Source: Flavobacterium zhairuonense (GTDB taxonomy: Bacteria; Bacteroidota; Bacteroidia; Flavobacteriales; Flavobacteriaceae). From it: DNA of 33,419 bases. How positions within the stretch are numbered: position 1 is the first letter of the stretch; every line of letters starts with the position of its first letter. The stretch is from positions 1 to 33,419 of the forward strand of contig NZ_SJSY01000054.1 of the NCBI RefSeq assembly GCF_004352915.1, given 5' to 3'. A program made the translations under genes and the position numbers. Under the pieces are notes generated by a model that worked only from the letters and a program-made list of their open reading frames with translations, ran no database searches and was not told the DNA's origin. Positions 6,732 through 14,411 of the stretch are shown here, in pieces.

Positions 6732-8518
6732 TAAAGAAGAACTTATTCCGTTTTTTTCGAAAAAACTATATTTTTCTTTGCTTTCCAATCTTTATCATAG
6801 TATTGGCATTTAGTTTTTTTACGCAATTTTCTGAAGCAAAAGAGCGACAAATACTGCACATCAAAAAAGATCGTACTGCAGAAATAAAACAAATGCAGAA
6901 AAAAGCATATGCTTTTTGGGATTCTGGAAAAAATGACAGTGCACTTTTTTATTTCAATAAAACACAATTATTATGTGAACCAAAAGCAGATTATCCAGAT
7001 GAATATGTTGGATCATTAAACAATATGGTAGAAATCTTGCAACGATATGGAAACTACTATGAAGCAGAAGCTACTCTTATAAAAGCATTCCCTTATTTAG
7101 ACAAAACAACTAATGGAAAATATGCCGTCAACGCCTATACATTCATGGCCTATAACTTTTTGTATACATACGATTACGAAAAGGCATTGTATTATCATAA
7201 AAAAGCACTAAAAAAAGCAGTCTCTACATTCAGAAAATCAAGAATTTTATCTGAAATTGCTTTTGTATATATGCATCAGGAAAAATATCATGAGGCAATA
7301 AATTTATTAAAACCAATAGTTAAATATAAGATTGAAGATAAAATAACTCCTTCAAATACAATTCCTCAGCGCGCAGCTATATTATATAATCTAGGCCTTT
7401 CCTATTTATATCTCGGAAATCATAAAGAAGAAGCATTTAAATGTTTTGACGAAAGCTTGAAATTAACACTTACATTAAATGACGATTATGAACTAGTTGG
7501 CAACTATCATGCTTTTTATAAGTATTATAAAAAATACAACAATCCAGAACTAAAGAAAATTAATGCCGAAAAAGCTTACTATTGCGCAAAAAGAGCAAAA
7601 GCTGCGACATATGAAATTAATATGTTGGCTCAGCTTATTGAGGCTGACAATGCCCAAAATTCTAGAAAACATTGGAAAGTTTACATCAAAAAAGTGGACA
7701 GCCTCATTGTAAGCAGAAAAAAAGCAAAAAATCAATTTGCTGATGCTATATACAACTCCAAGAAAGACAGGGAAGAAAACTTAGAGCTGAAAACTCAAAA
7801 AGCGGAAAAAGAATTACAAATAGAAAGACAAAAAAACCGCAATATCATTTTATATATTTCTATTGTATTTGTTCTCTCGACATTCCTGTTTTTATTCTAT
7901 CATCTTTCCAAAAAAGGTAAAAAAGAAAAAAAAGACGCTATTTATATTAGTGAAGCCAGAATTTCCAGAAAATTAGATGCTGAACTTGCCAACGATTTGT
8001 ACCATACTATAGCTTTGGTACAAAAGGAAGATTTGGAATTAAGCCAAAATAAGGATCAATTATTAAATAATCTCGAAGATATATATTCAAAAGCAAGAAA
8101 TATTTCTAAAGAAAATAGCTTAATAACCACTGATGAAAATTATATTTCCGAACTAAAAGAAATGATTTCAGGATACAAAACCCAAAAAGTGAATATTTTA
8201 TTGCAAGGTTTTGACACTGTTCGATGGAATCAAATCGAAAAAAACAAAAAAATAATTCTTTACCGAGTGATGCAAGAATTATTTCTAAATATGAAAAAAC
8301 ATAGTGAAGCAAGTTTAGTAAGTGTAATATTGAAAGTATCTAACTATAATTTGACCGTTTCATATATTGATAATGGCATTGGAACAAAAAATAGTGCATT
8401 AATTCTAAAAAATGGTCTCCAAAATGTGGAAAACCGTATTAAAACTATAAAAGGAACTATTACTTTTGACAAAAATTCTGACAAAGGTTTTAAATTAAGT
8501 TTCACATTCCCAATTTAA
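6728..8518 (+). CDS. TPR kinase paralog lacking the phosphoacceptor His
   Basis: A 596-aa paralog of the preceding kinase with the same layout: an N-terminal membrane anchor (about residues 14-31, no lipobox), TPR-like repeats, coiled coil, a second transmembrane segment (about 372-393), a dimerisation helix and a HATPase domain. The conserved motif reads KLDAELANDLYH instead of KLHDELANDVYH, so the phosphoacceptor is Asp417 (codon GAT, 7976-7978) and the next acidic residue is Ala. The ATPase boxes are kept (QELFLNMKKHSEAS, DNGIGTK, GLQNVEN). It may therefore bind ATP yet be unable to phosphorylate itself at the normal site. It may pair with the first kinase, or use His426, which is conserved in both. 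It overlaps the upstream gene by 4 nt and ends 11 nt before the response regulator. Confidence 0.85.
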   Translation: MIKKNLFRFFRKNYIFLCFPIFIIVLAFSFFTQFSEAKERQILHIKKDRTAEIKQMQKKAYAFWDSGKNDSALFYFNKTQLLCEPKADYPDEYVGSLNNMVEILQRYGNYYEAEATLIKAFPYLDKTTNGKYAVNAYTFMAYNFLYTYDYEKALYYHKKALKKAVSTFRKSRILSEIAFVYMHQEKYHEAINLLKPIVKYKIEDKITPSNTIPQRAAILYNLGLSYLYLGNHKEEAFKCFDESLKLTLTLNDDYELVGNYHAFYKYYKKYNNPELKKINAEKAYYCAKRAKAATYEINMLAQLIEADNAQNSRKHWKVYIKKVDSLIVSRKKAKNQFADAIYNSKKDREENLELKTQKAEKELQIERQKNRNIILYISIVFVLSTFLFLFYHLSKKGKKEKKDAIYISEARISRKLDAELANDLYHTIALVQKEDLELSQNKDQLLNNLEDIYSKARNISKENSLITTDENYISELKEMISGYKTQKVNILLQGFDTVRWNQIEKNKKIILYRVMQELFLNMKKHSEASLVSVILKVSNYNLTVSYIDNGIGTKNSALILKNGLQNVENRIKTIKGTITFDKNSDKGFKLSFTFPI

Positions 8519-8529
8519 AAACAAATTAT

Positions 8530-9198
8530 ATGTTCAAAAAAGTTTTAGTTGCCGAAGATTTAGACAGCATTAGTATCGCTGTAATTCAAGTACTTGAAGA
8601 CTTAAAGGTTCCTATAATAGACCACGTAAAATATTGCGATGATGGCTTATTAAAAGTCAAAAAAGCACTTGCAGAGAATGCACCATACGATTTAATGATC
8701 ACTGATTTATCATTCAAATCAGATTATCGTAAAAATCAACTTAACAGTGGCGAAGATCTCATTGGAGCGGTTAATAAAGTACAGCCAGATTTAAAAAAGA
8801 TTGTTTTCTCGATAGAAGACAAATCATTTCGCATAAAATCACTTTTTAATGATTTAGGCATAAATGCTTATGTTTCCAAAGGACGCAACAGTATTGAAGA
8901 ATTAAGAAAAGCCATTGAAGGGGTTTGCCGAAATGAAGAAAAAATATTATCCTCTGATTTATCTTTTAGTTTCAGCGATAAATCTTTAATTGAAATTGAA
9001 TCTTACGATATTTCTATTTTATCACTTTTAGCAAAAGGCTATATTTTAGAGCATATTTCAAATGAATTTAAAGCAATGTCTATAACTCCTAACGGGACTA
9101 GCAGCATTGAAAAACGAATCAACAAATTGAAAATATATTTTAAAGCGAACAACAATGTTCATTTAATTGCCATCGCTAAAGATTTTGGTTTAGTTTAA
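8530..9198 (+). CDS. LuxR/NarL-type response regulator
   Basis: A 222-aa two-domain regulator. The receiver domain has the acidic pocket (AED, residues 8-10), the phosphorylated Asp59 (MITDLSF), a Ser in the Thr/Ser position (VFSIED) and the conserved Lys (YVSKGRNS). The C-terminal part has the helix-turn-helix pattern of the LuxR class (ISILSLLAKGYILEHISNEF and SSIEKRINKLKIYFKAN), with an insertion before the recognition helix (SITPNGTSS) that I associate with flavobacterial regulators downstream of TPR kinases. It is the third gene of the operon, 11 nt after the second kinase, and is the likely acceptor of phosphate from kinase one. It probably binds DNA in the nucleoid; targets are unknown, but palindromes flank the operon. 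Confidence 0.9.
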   Translation: MFKKVLVAEDLDSISIAVIQVLEDLKVPIIDHVKYCDDGLLKVKKALAENAPYDLMITDLSFKSDYRKNQLNSGEDLIGAVNKVQPDLKKIVFSIEDKSFRIKSLFNDLGINAYVSKGRNSIEELRKAIEGVCRNEEKILSSDLSFSFSDKSLIEIESYDISILSLLAKGYILEHISNEFKAMSITPNGTSSIEKRINKLKIYFKANNNVHLIAIAKDFGLV

Positions 9199-9212
9199 AA
9201 TTAACATTTGCT

Positions 9213-9228
9213 TTACGGTTTTCCGTAA
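9213..9228. promoter_or_regulatory. Palindrome TTACGG-N4-CCGTAA
   Basis: Perfect 6-bp arms around TTTT, 14 nt after the regulator stop. No T-run follows (next bases are TGAAATGC), so it is not a standard terminator. It may be a binding site between this operon and the next small gene, whose -7 box begins at 9250. Confidence 0.4.
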
Positions 9229-9249
9229 TGAAATGCTCTTTTATACTCA

Positions 9250-9257
9250 TAAATTTG
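9250..9257 (+). promoter_or_regulatory. -7 box of the small membrane protein gene
   Basis: TAAATTTG fits TAnnTTTG; no TTG is seen at the right distance upstream. Confidence 0.35.
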
Positions 9258-9343
9258 TCTAGTATCCTATTAGCTAAACCATGAAACCTAAATATCACAT
9301 TAATTTTATCCGCAAAATTAATACAACTAAAAACAGAATTATT

Positions 9344-9511
9344 ATGAAAACAATGCTTCTTTGTATTTTTTTATCAGTGAGTTTTGCATTCGTATCAGAA
9401 AAAGCCGGTGGCTTTGAAATTGAATGGAAAATGGTTTTTATTCCTGCATTACTTGTATTGCAAATTATCATAATTTCATCAGCACTAAAAAATAGATACA
9501 AAAAAAATTAA
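9344..9511 (+). CDS. Small membrane protein, unknown function
   Basis: A 55-aa protein I do not recognise. It has two hydrophobic segments: an N-terminal one (MLLCIFLSVSFAF) that could be a signal or a first membrane helix, and a second (about residues 29-47; VFIPALLVLQIIIISSA) followed by a positively charged tail (KNRYKKN), which suggests a cytoplasmic C-terminus. The ATG at 9281 is an alternative that would add 21 basic residues ahead of the hydrophobic part; 9344 is preferred because it sits directly before that segment after an A/T-rich leader. It lies alone between the two-component operon and the hydrolase gene at 9564. Confidence 0.5.
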   Translation: MKTMLLCIFLSVSFAFVSEKAGGFEIEWKMVFIPALLVLQIIIISSALKNRYKKN

Positions 9512-9539
9512 GGTTACTGCAATCCAATTTTGTATTGTT

Positions 9540-9547
9540 TATATTTG
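9540..9547 (+). promoter_or_regulatory. -7 box of the endonuclease-family gene
   Basis: TATATTTG fits TAnnTTTG exactly and lies 16 nt before the ATG at 9564. The upstream element is not clear. Confidence 0.45.
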
Positions 9548-9563
9548 ATTTTTTAAATTTCAA

Positions 9564-10370
9564 ATGAAAACCACTTTTATTACCATTGTTCTTTATTTTT
9601 TTACACTCCTTTCCTTTTCACAAACTAAAATTCTTTCCTGGAATCTGGAAAATTTTGGAAAATCAAAAACTGATTCGGAGATAAATTTTATCGCTGCAAC
9701 TGTTGTTGATTATGATATTGTGGCTATTCAAGAAGTTGTTGCTGGTTACGGCGGTGCACAAGCAATAGCTAAACTTGCAGCTATATTAAATGAAAAGGGC
9801 ACAAAATGGGATTATACAATCAGTGAACCAACAAGCAGCAGTAGTTACAAAGCGGAACGTTATGCTTTTATCTGGAAAACAAGTAAAGCAAAGTTAAAAG
9901 GAAAACCTTCGCTTGAACAAAAATTTAGTCAAGAAATTGATCGCGAACCTTATTATGCCACATTTGAAATTGGCAAAAAGACTATTACTTTAAGCAACTT
10001 TCACGCGATTACCAAAAACAAAAATCCAGAGACAGAAATTAAATACTTTAAATTTCTGCCTGCTCTTTATCCCGAATCAAATTTAATTTTTCTTGGAGAT
10101 TTCAACTGTCCGCAGTCGCATACCGTTTTTTTTCCTTTAAAGAAAATGGGCTACACTTCTATTTTGCAAAATCAAAAAACCACTTTAAAGAAAGAATGCA
10201 GAAACAATGTTTGTTTAGCATCTGAATTTGACAATATTTTTTACAAATCAAACACATTGAATTACAAAAAATCAGGTGTAATTCATTTTTATGCAAAATT
10301 CAATTCTTTATCAGAAGCACGAAAAATATCCGATCATTTACCAATCTGGGTGGAGTTTTCGTTAAACTAG
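9564..10370 (+). CDS. Secreted endonuclease/exonuclease/phosphatase family protein
   Basis: A 268-aa protein with a signal peptide (MKTTFITIVLYFFTLLSFSQ) that would place it in the periplasm or outside the cell. The mature part has the DNase I-like fold motifs in order: SWNLENFG (metal-binding Asn), AIQEV (catalytic Glu), ERYAFIWK, SNFHA, GDFNC (Asp/Asn pair), DNIFY and SDHLPI (catalytic His near the C-terminus). All expected catalytic residues are present, so it is probably an active metal-dependent phosphodiesterase. Whether it cuts DNA, as secreted nucleases of this type do, or another phosphoester is not decided by the sequence. Its stop overlaps by 4 nt (CTAG) the stop of the convergent gene on the other strand. 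Confidence 0.88.
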   Translation: MKTTFITIVLYFFTLLSFSQTKILSWNLENFGKSKTDSEINFIAATVVDYDIVAIQEVVAGYGGAQAIAKLAAILNEKGTKWDYTISEPTSSSSYKAERYAFIWKTSKAKLKGKPSLEQKFSQEIDREPYYATFEIGKKTITLSNFHAITKNKNPETEIKYFKFLPALYPESNLIFLGDFNCPQSHTVFFPLKKMGYTSILQNQKTTLKKECRNNVCLASEFDNIFYKSNTLNYKKSGVIHFYAKFNSLSEARKISDHLPIWVEFSLN

Positions 10371-11626
10371 GTTTTAAGCTTTTTCTTTCTCGCAGCAGGA
10401 AATAAAACATTATTTAAAATCAAGCGATAGCCCGGAGAATTTGGATGCAAATCTAAAACTGTTGGCGGATCACCAACTTGATGCTGAAAATCTTCAGGAT
10501 CATGGCCACCAAAGAAAGTAAACATTCCTTTTCCTTTCTCACCATGAATATATCTCGATTCACCATTTAATTCACAAGTTCCCATTATCAAAACATTTGA
10601 TTTGATCAACGAAGTATCAAACGAAGTAGTTTGTCCCATAAAACCTTTAACAAGTTGTGTATGATTTTGGCACAACATACTCGGAATTGGGTCCCATTTT
10701 GCCGAAAATTCCATTAGAGTAAAATAATCTTTTTCCATTGGAATTTTACGTTTCAAGGTCATATCAATATCAGAAAACTCATAAACTTCAGGTCTTCTTT
10801 CTAAAGTAAAATTTTTAAAGGCGAAAGAATTTCCAAAATCCAATTTGGCCTGGTAATTCGATTCGCTTGGGTCGCCATCAAACATGGCTTCGCAAATATC
10901 AACTCCATCGGCAGCAAGAGCAATATCAAAACTATCTGTGGCGGAACACATCGCGAACATAAAACCACCACCAATCACAAAATCTCTTATTTTTTTTGCA
11001 ACAGCACCTTTTTCTTGTGAAACTTTAGCATAGCCTAATTTTGCGGCTAAAGCTTCTGCATCTTTTTTCTGATCGATATACCAAGGTGTATTTTTGTATG
11101 CAGCATAAAATTTTCCATATTGACCCGTAAAATCTTCATGATGCAAATGAAGCCAATCATATAACAACAATTGATCGCTTAATACTTCTTCATCGTATAT
11201 TGGTGTAAACGGAATTTCAGCATAAGTTAATACCAATGTTACAGCATCATCCCAAGGTTGTTTCCCTTTTGGAGTATAAACGGCAATTTTGGGTGCTTTT
11301 TCCAAAACAACCGACTCCATATTTTGAGATGGACTAGAAATTTCATTCAAAATTGCAGCTTCTTCGCTATCCGACAAAATTTCAAAACTTACTCCTCTTA
11401 TTTTGCATTCTTTTCTAATTTCCTCGGCATCAGGCAACAAAAATGAACCGCCTCTATAATTAAGAAGCCAGCTTGCCTTATAGTCTTTGCTCAAACACCA
11501 ATAAGTAATTCCGTAAGCTTTAAGATGATTTTGTTGTGTCGTTTCGTCCATTGGCAACAAAATAAATGATGCCTTTGCTGAAAACGAAAACAATATGATA
11601 AAGATATATACTAAACTCTTCTTCAT
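10367..11626 (-). CDS. Exported GATase-fold protein (often named asparagine synthetase B)
   Basis: A 419-aa protein with an N-terminal signal peptide (VYIFIILFSFSAKASF). Proteins like this are often labelled asparagine synthetase B in Bacteroidota, but I see neither the N-terminal Cys2 glutaminase nor the ATP-pyrophosphate loop of that enzyme, and an exported form would have no cytoplasmic ATP. The middle has a segment with GGGFMFAMCSATDSFD, where the Cys after a glycine-rich turn resembles the nucleophile elbow of class I glutamine amidotransferase or ThuA-like folds. A later FFGGHDPEDF segment has a His in a position suited to such a site. Function unknown. A possible minus-strand -7 box (TATCTTTA) lies at 11644-11651. 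It converges on the gene at 9564 with a 4-nt overlap. Confidence 0.7.
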   Translation of the reverse strand: MKKSLVYIFIILFSFSAKASFILLPMDETTQQNHLKAYGITYWCLSKDYKASWLLNYRGGSFLLPDAEEIRKECKIRGVSFEILSDSEEAAILNEISSPSQNMESVVLEKAPKIAVYTPKGKQPWDDAVTLVLTYAEIPFTPIYDEEVLSDQLLLYDWLHLHHEDFTGQYGKFYAAYKNTPWYIDQKKDAEALAAKLGYAKVSQEKGAVAKKIRDFVIGGGFMFAMCSATDSFDIALAADGVDICEAMFDGDPSESNYQAKLDFGNSFAFKNFTLERRPEVYEFSDIDMTLKRKIPMEKDYFTLMEFSAKWDPIPSMLCQNHTQLVKGFMGQTTSFDTSLIKSNVLIMGTCELNGESRYIHGEKGKGMFTFFGGHDPEDFQHQVGDPPTVLDLHPNSPGYRLILNNVLFPAARKKKLKT

Positions 11627-11765
11627 TCAAAAAAAATATTTTAGTAAAGATATGAAGTAAGCAATTAAAAACACTAACGTTATCTCTGATTTATAACTGA
11701 ACGAAAAGTTAAAAAAGATTTTGGTGTTTCATACCCAAATATAAAAACAGGTAAAAACACGTATT
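11627..11765. other. Divergent intergenic region
   Basis: This region separates the divergent genes at 11626 (minus) and 11822 (plus). Apart from the candidate box for the minus-strand gene I see no structure. It is AT-rich, with no repeats and no hairpin of note. Confidence 0.4.
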
Positions 11766-11793
11766 TTGTAAAAGCAAATTCTAACTACATTTG
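11766..11793 (+). promoter_or_regulatory. Promoter of the 46-aa membrane protein gene
   Basis: TTG (11766-11768, inside TTTTG) and TACATTTG (11786-11793) with a 17-nt spacer fully match the Flavobacterium pattern. The expected leader before the ATG at 11822 is about 25 nt. Confidence 0.6.
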
Positions 11794-11821
11794 GTCATCC
11801 AAATCATTGAAAGATAAATCA

Positions 11822-11962
11822 ATGAAAACCAAAATTATGAAATTTAACGAAAGTAATAACCAGCCAAAAGGATTAAATGTTATTCAAAAAATTGGTATTT
11901 GCGTGCTTGTCCTCACCATTATTTTGTATTATGTTCTATCTATACAATTTTTGACTGCCTAG
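11822..11962 (+). CDS. 46-aa single-pass membrane protein
   Basis: A short open frame starting MKTKIMKFNESNNQPKG and ending in a single strongly hydrophobic segment (about residues 24-44; IGICVLVLTIILYYVLSIQ). The soluble N-terminal part is polar and basic, so the N-terminus should stay in the cytoplasm. A second in-frame ATG five codons in is an alternative start. Its promoter is one of the best matches in the window, which supports a real gene although it is below the usual length cutoff. It converges on the response regulator at 11967, leaving only 4 nt. I do not recognise a family; short single-helix proteins can be regulators of membrane enzymes, but nothing here shows that. Confidence 0.6.
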   Translation: MKTKIMKFNESNNQPKGLNVIQKIGICVLVLTIILYYVLSIQFLTA

Positions 11963-11966
11963 AAAT

Positions 11967-12632
11967 TTATAGTGTCAAAACAGCGATTTCATTTTGAATA
12001 GCATACACGACTAATCCAGCAATATTTCTAGATTCTGTTTTAAGAAGCAAATTGTTTCTGTGCCCCTCGACAGTTCTCGGACTCAAAAAAAGATGTTCAG
12101 CAATTTCAGAAGTTGTTTTTTGCTGACAAATAAGTTGCAATATTTCGATTTCACGAGGAGAAAGAAAACTCGTTTCAAGATTCACTTTTGAGTTTTTTGA
12201 TGAAACTATAGTATCTTGAATTGTCTTTAAAACACTCTCATTGTAATAAAATCCTTTTTTTGCAACTTCATTAATAGTAAGTATTAAATCTTTTGGAGTT
12301 GTATTTTTTATAAGATAAGCCACAGCGCCCACCTGAATCATATTAGCAATAAATGATTTGGTGTCATAGCTGGTCAGTGCTATTATTTTGATATCTGGAT
12401 ACGATTTTCGGATAATTTTTGTGGCTTCAACACCATTAAGGACAGGCATTTTCAAATCCATGATAATAATATCTGGTTTGGATTCGTTTTCTTCTAGACT
12501 AGCAAGAAGTTCTTCGCCGTTTGATGCTTCAAAAATAATTTCGATATTTTCTTCTCTCTGCAATAAAAAGGCAATTCCTTTTCGAAATAAAACTTCGTCA
12601 TCAACTAAAGCAATTTTAATAGCAGCATTCAT
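11967..12632 (-). CDS. LuxR/NarL-type response regulator
   Basis: A 221-aa regulator. The receiver domain shows the acidic pair (VDDE), the phosphorylated Asp59 in IIMDLKMP, Thr in ALTSYD and Lys in YLIKN. The C-terminal helix-turn-helix follows the LuxR pattern (LSPREIEILQLICQQKTTSEIAEHLFLSPRTVEGHRNN). It lies downstream of a histidine kinase in the same direction with a 115-nt gap, so the two form a two-component pair, though the gap leaves room for a separate promoter. Targets may include the lipoprotein/7-TM genes just upstream. All key residues are intact. Confidence 0.93.
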   Translation of the reverse strand: MNAAIKIALVDDEVLFRKGIAFLLQREENIEIIFEASNGEELLASLEENESKPDIIIMDLKMPVLNGVEATKIIRKSYPDIKIIALTSYDTKSFIANMIQVGAVAYLIKNTTPKDLILTINEVAKKGFYYNESVLKTIQDTIVSSKNSKVNLETSFLSPREIEILQLICQQKTTSEIAEHLFLSPRTVEGHRNNLLLKTESRNIAGLVVYAIQNEIAVLTL

Positions 12633-12747
12633 TTTTATTTATTGTTTTTGGTCGTTTGGTAAGCCGAATTTACAAAATATGTAGCAAACATTGACCGAAG
12701 AAATCTAATATGTCGTTTTAAATCTACAATTAATCCAATAATTTAAC

Positions 12748-13539
12748 TTAAAACGTAAAATTTGCAACGAAACCTTTATTTATTTCTGAAGAAATTCGAA
12801 TAGTTCCGTTTAGGAAAGAAATACGGCTATCAATGTTTTTCATGCCAAGGCCTTTTTGATTTTCGGCATTTTGGCTGTCAAAACCAATTCCGTTATCTTC
12901 ATAATTACAGGCAAAAATTCCGTTGTCATCCAAAAATTCAATTTTGATTTCACTTGCTTTTCCATGTCGAAGTGAATTATTCATAAATTCCTGAAGAATC
13001 CTAAACACATGCAAATGACGATCAATATCATTTTCATCAAACTCAGCAGTGTTTTTATAATGTACCTTCACCGCTTTGCTGGATTCAAATTCTGCACACA
13101 GCTCTTCAACTCCAGCGTTAAGTCCAAATTTTTCAAAAACGGGAGGCAATAAATTGTGTGCAATTTTTCGAGAATTCTCCAAAGCTTTAGTAGTCAAACT
13201 AATAATGTTATCTGTAATTTCTTTTGTCTCTCCTTCAGTCAAATTTGGAGCAGACAACAAATGCGTATTCAAGGAAACAATATTTAATTTTGAACTGATA
13301 TCGTCATGAAGATCCTGAGCAATTCGTTTCCGTTCCTCTTCTTGAGTTACGATAATGGCATGTAATTGTTCTTTTTGATACTGAATTTCTAAATCTCTTT
13401 TCTCTAATTCTTTCTGAGTAATTTTTTTTCTTGAAAAATAGAAAAACAAAATCAAAACAAGACCCATCAATAAAAAAGAAACACAACTGAATATCGCGGT
13501 TGCAACTATTTCGGATTCTGAGATTGCTTTTGTTGTCAT
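12748..13539 (-). CDS. Sensor histidine kinase without a sensing domain
   Basis: A 263-aa kinase. The N-terminus has one membrane helix (about residues 11-36) with almost no extracellular part, then a coiled coil, the phosphoacceptor motif RIAQDLHDDISSKLN (His78) of the HisKA_3 class, and a HATPase domain with N-box QEFMNNSLRHGKAS, G1 box DNGIGFD and G2 box GLGMKN. The frame extends upstream to an ATG at 13683, but that part overlaps the end of the preceding gene and a terminator, so the ATG at 13539 is chosen. With no input domain of its own, it probably receives its signal from a membrane partner; the 7-TM protein and the two PSPP proteins upstream are candidates. Partner regulator: 11967-12632. 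Confidence 0.88.
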   Translation of the reverse strand: MTTKAISESEIVATAIFSCVSFLLMGLVLILFFYFSRKKITQKELEKRDLEIQYQKEQLHAIIVTQEEERKRIAQDLHDDISSKLNIVSLNTHLLSAPNLTEGETKEITDNIISLTTKALENSRKIAHNLLPPVFEKFGLNAGVEELCAEFESSKAVKVHYKNTAEFDENDIDRHLHVFRILQEFMNNSLRHGKASEIKIEFLDDNGIFACNYEDNGIGFDSQNAENQKGLGMKNIDSRISFLNGTIRISSEINKGFVANFTF

Positions 13540-13582
13540 ATTATTTAAAGATTTAGTTTTTTCAAAAATGAAATTTAATTTT

Positions 13583-13618
13583 AAATAAAACTCTCTCAAA
13601 ATAATAATTCTGAGAGAG
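13583..13618 (-). terminator. Terminator after the PSPP lipoprotein gene
   Basis: CTCTCTCA (13591-13598) and TGAGAGAG (13611-13618) are perfect arms. On the minus strand they are followed by TTTTATTT. The kinase gene downstream is therefore probably transcribed separately or by read-through. Confidence 0.7.
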
Positions 13619-13645
13619 CCTTGATATTCTTTTAAAATCCAGAAT

Positions 13646-14398
13646 TTAATATGGAGGCGAAGGACGTGCTCCATCATAAACATCGTCAGGATTATCCATT
13701 GTTTTTCCTGTCACAGATGATTTTGATTTGATGGCATTGTTTTTATCCAATTCAACTAAAATTGTGGTTACTTTCCCTTTTCCGTTTAATCCAAGGAACA
13801 AACCAATATTTGCTGTATTGTCGCCTTTAAGCATTTCGGCCACGACTGCAGCTTCCAAACTGTAATGCTGAAAACGTGCTCCTTCATACGAAGTTACTTC
13901 GTTTAAATCCGTTACCGTTTTTAATTTGTTCTGCCATGCAAGAATTCCGTCATAAGCTTCTTGAGATAACATCAAATGTTCATTTAAAAGAGCAGATCCT
14001 TTGTCAGTTTTACTAGTTTCTCCGGTTTCCAATTTTGCCAGTTTATCAGCATAAGATGGATCTTTTAAAATTTTGGAGTCCAAACTGCCAAGTTCTTTGC
14101 CCGATTTATCAACACCAATTACTTTTATTTGCAATGTATTGTCACTATATCCTAAAATAAATTGCACATTTTCTACATTAGGAGTTTCAACTAGTGCTGA
14201 AAGCTCATTTGATGAAAACAAATAAGCAGTAACCTGTTTTTGTGAACTTGCGAAGTCAGCATCTAATTTTGCTGTCAACCAGTTCTCTTGTTCTGTCGCA
14301 GAAACTGCAGAACCGTTTTCTTGTGAATTATCTTTTTGACAAGAAAACATTATAAGCGCAGCTCCTGCAAGTCCAAATAAAGTTGTTTTTTTTACCAT
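13646..14398 (-). CDS. Lipoprotein with two PSPP-type domains
   Basis: A 250-aa lipoprotein: signal peptide with lipobox LIMFSC (Cys20), then a Ser/Asn/Gln-rich linker. Residues about 36-105 and 142-220 each resemble the single domain of the 126-aa protein two genes upstream: a helical start with a Trp, an L/V-rich helix, then a strand pair around a small-residue turn (ILGYSDN and FLGLNGK). The C-terminus YDGARPSPPY matches YDFAEPSPPG in that protein. I therefore read it as a secreted tandem form of that domain. Function unknown. It sits 13 nt after the 7-TM gene and ends at a terminator ahead of the kinase. Confidence 0.65.
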   Translation of the reverse strand: MVKKTTLFGLAGAALIMFSCQKDNSQENGSAVSATEQENWLTAKLDADFASSQKQVTAYLFSSNELSALVETPNVENVQFILGYSDNTLQIKVIGVDKSGKELGSLDSKILKDPSYADKLAKLETGETSKTDKGSALLNEHLMLSQEAYDGILAWQNKLKTVTDLNEVTSYEGARFQHYSLEAAVVAEMLKGDNTANIGLFLGLNGKGKVTTILVELDKNNAIKSKSSVTGKTMDNPDDVYDGARPSPPY

Positions 14399-14411
14399 TG
14401 TTTAAAAATAA

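Noticed and set aside
13540..13683. Longer start for the minus-strand kinase
   Set aside because: It would run through a terminator hairpin and into the end of the lipoprotein gene.
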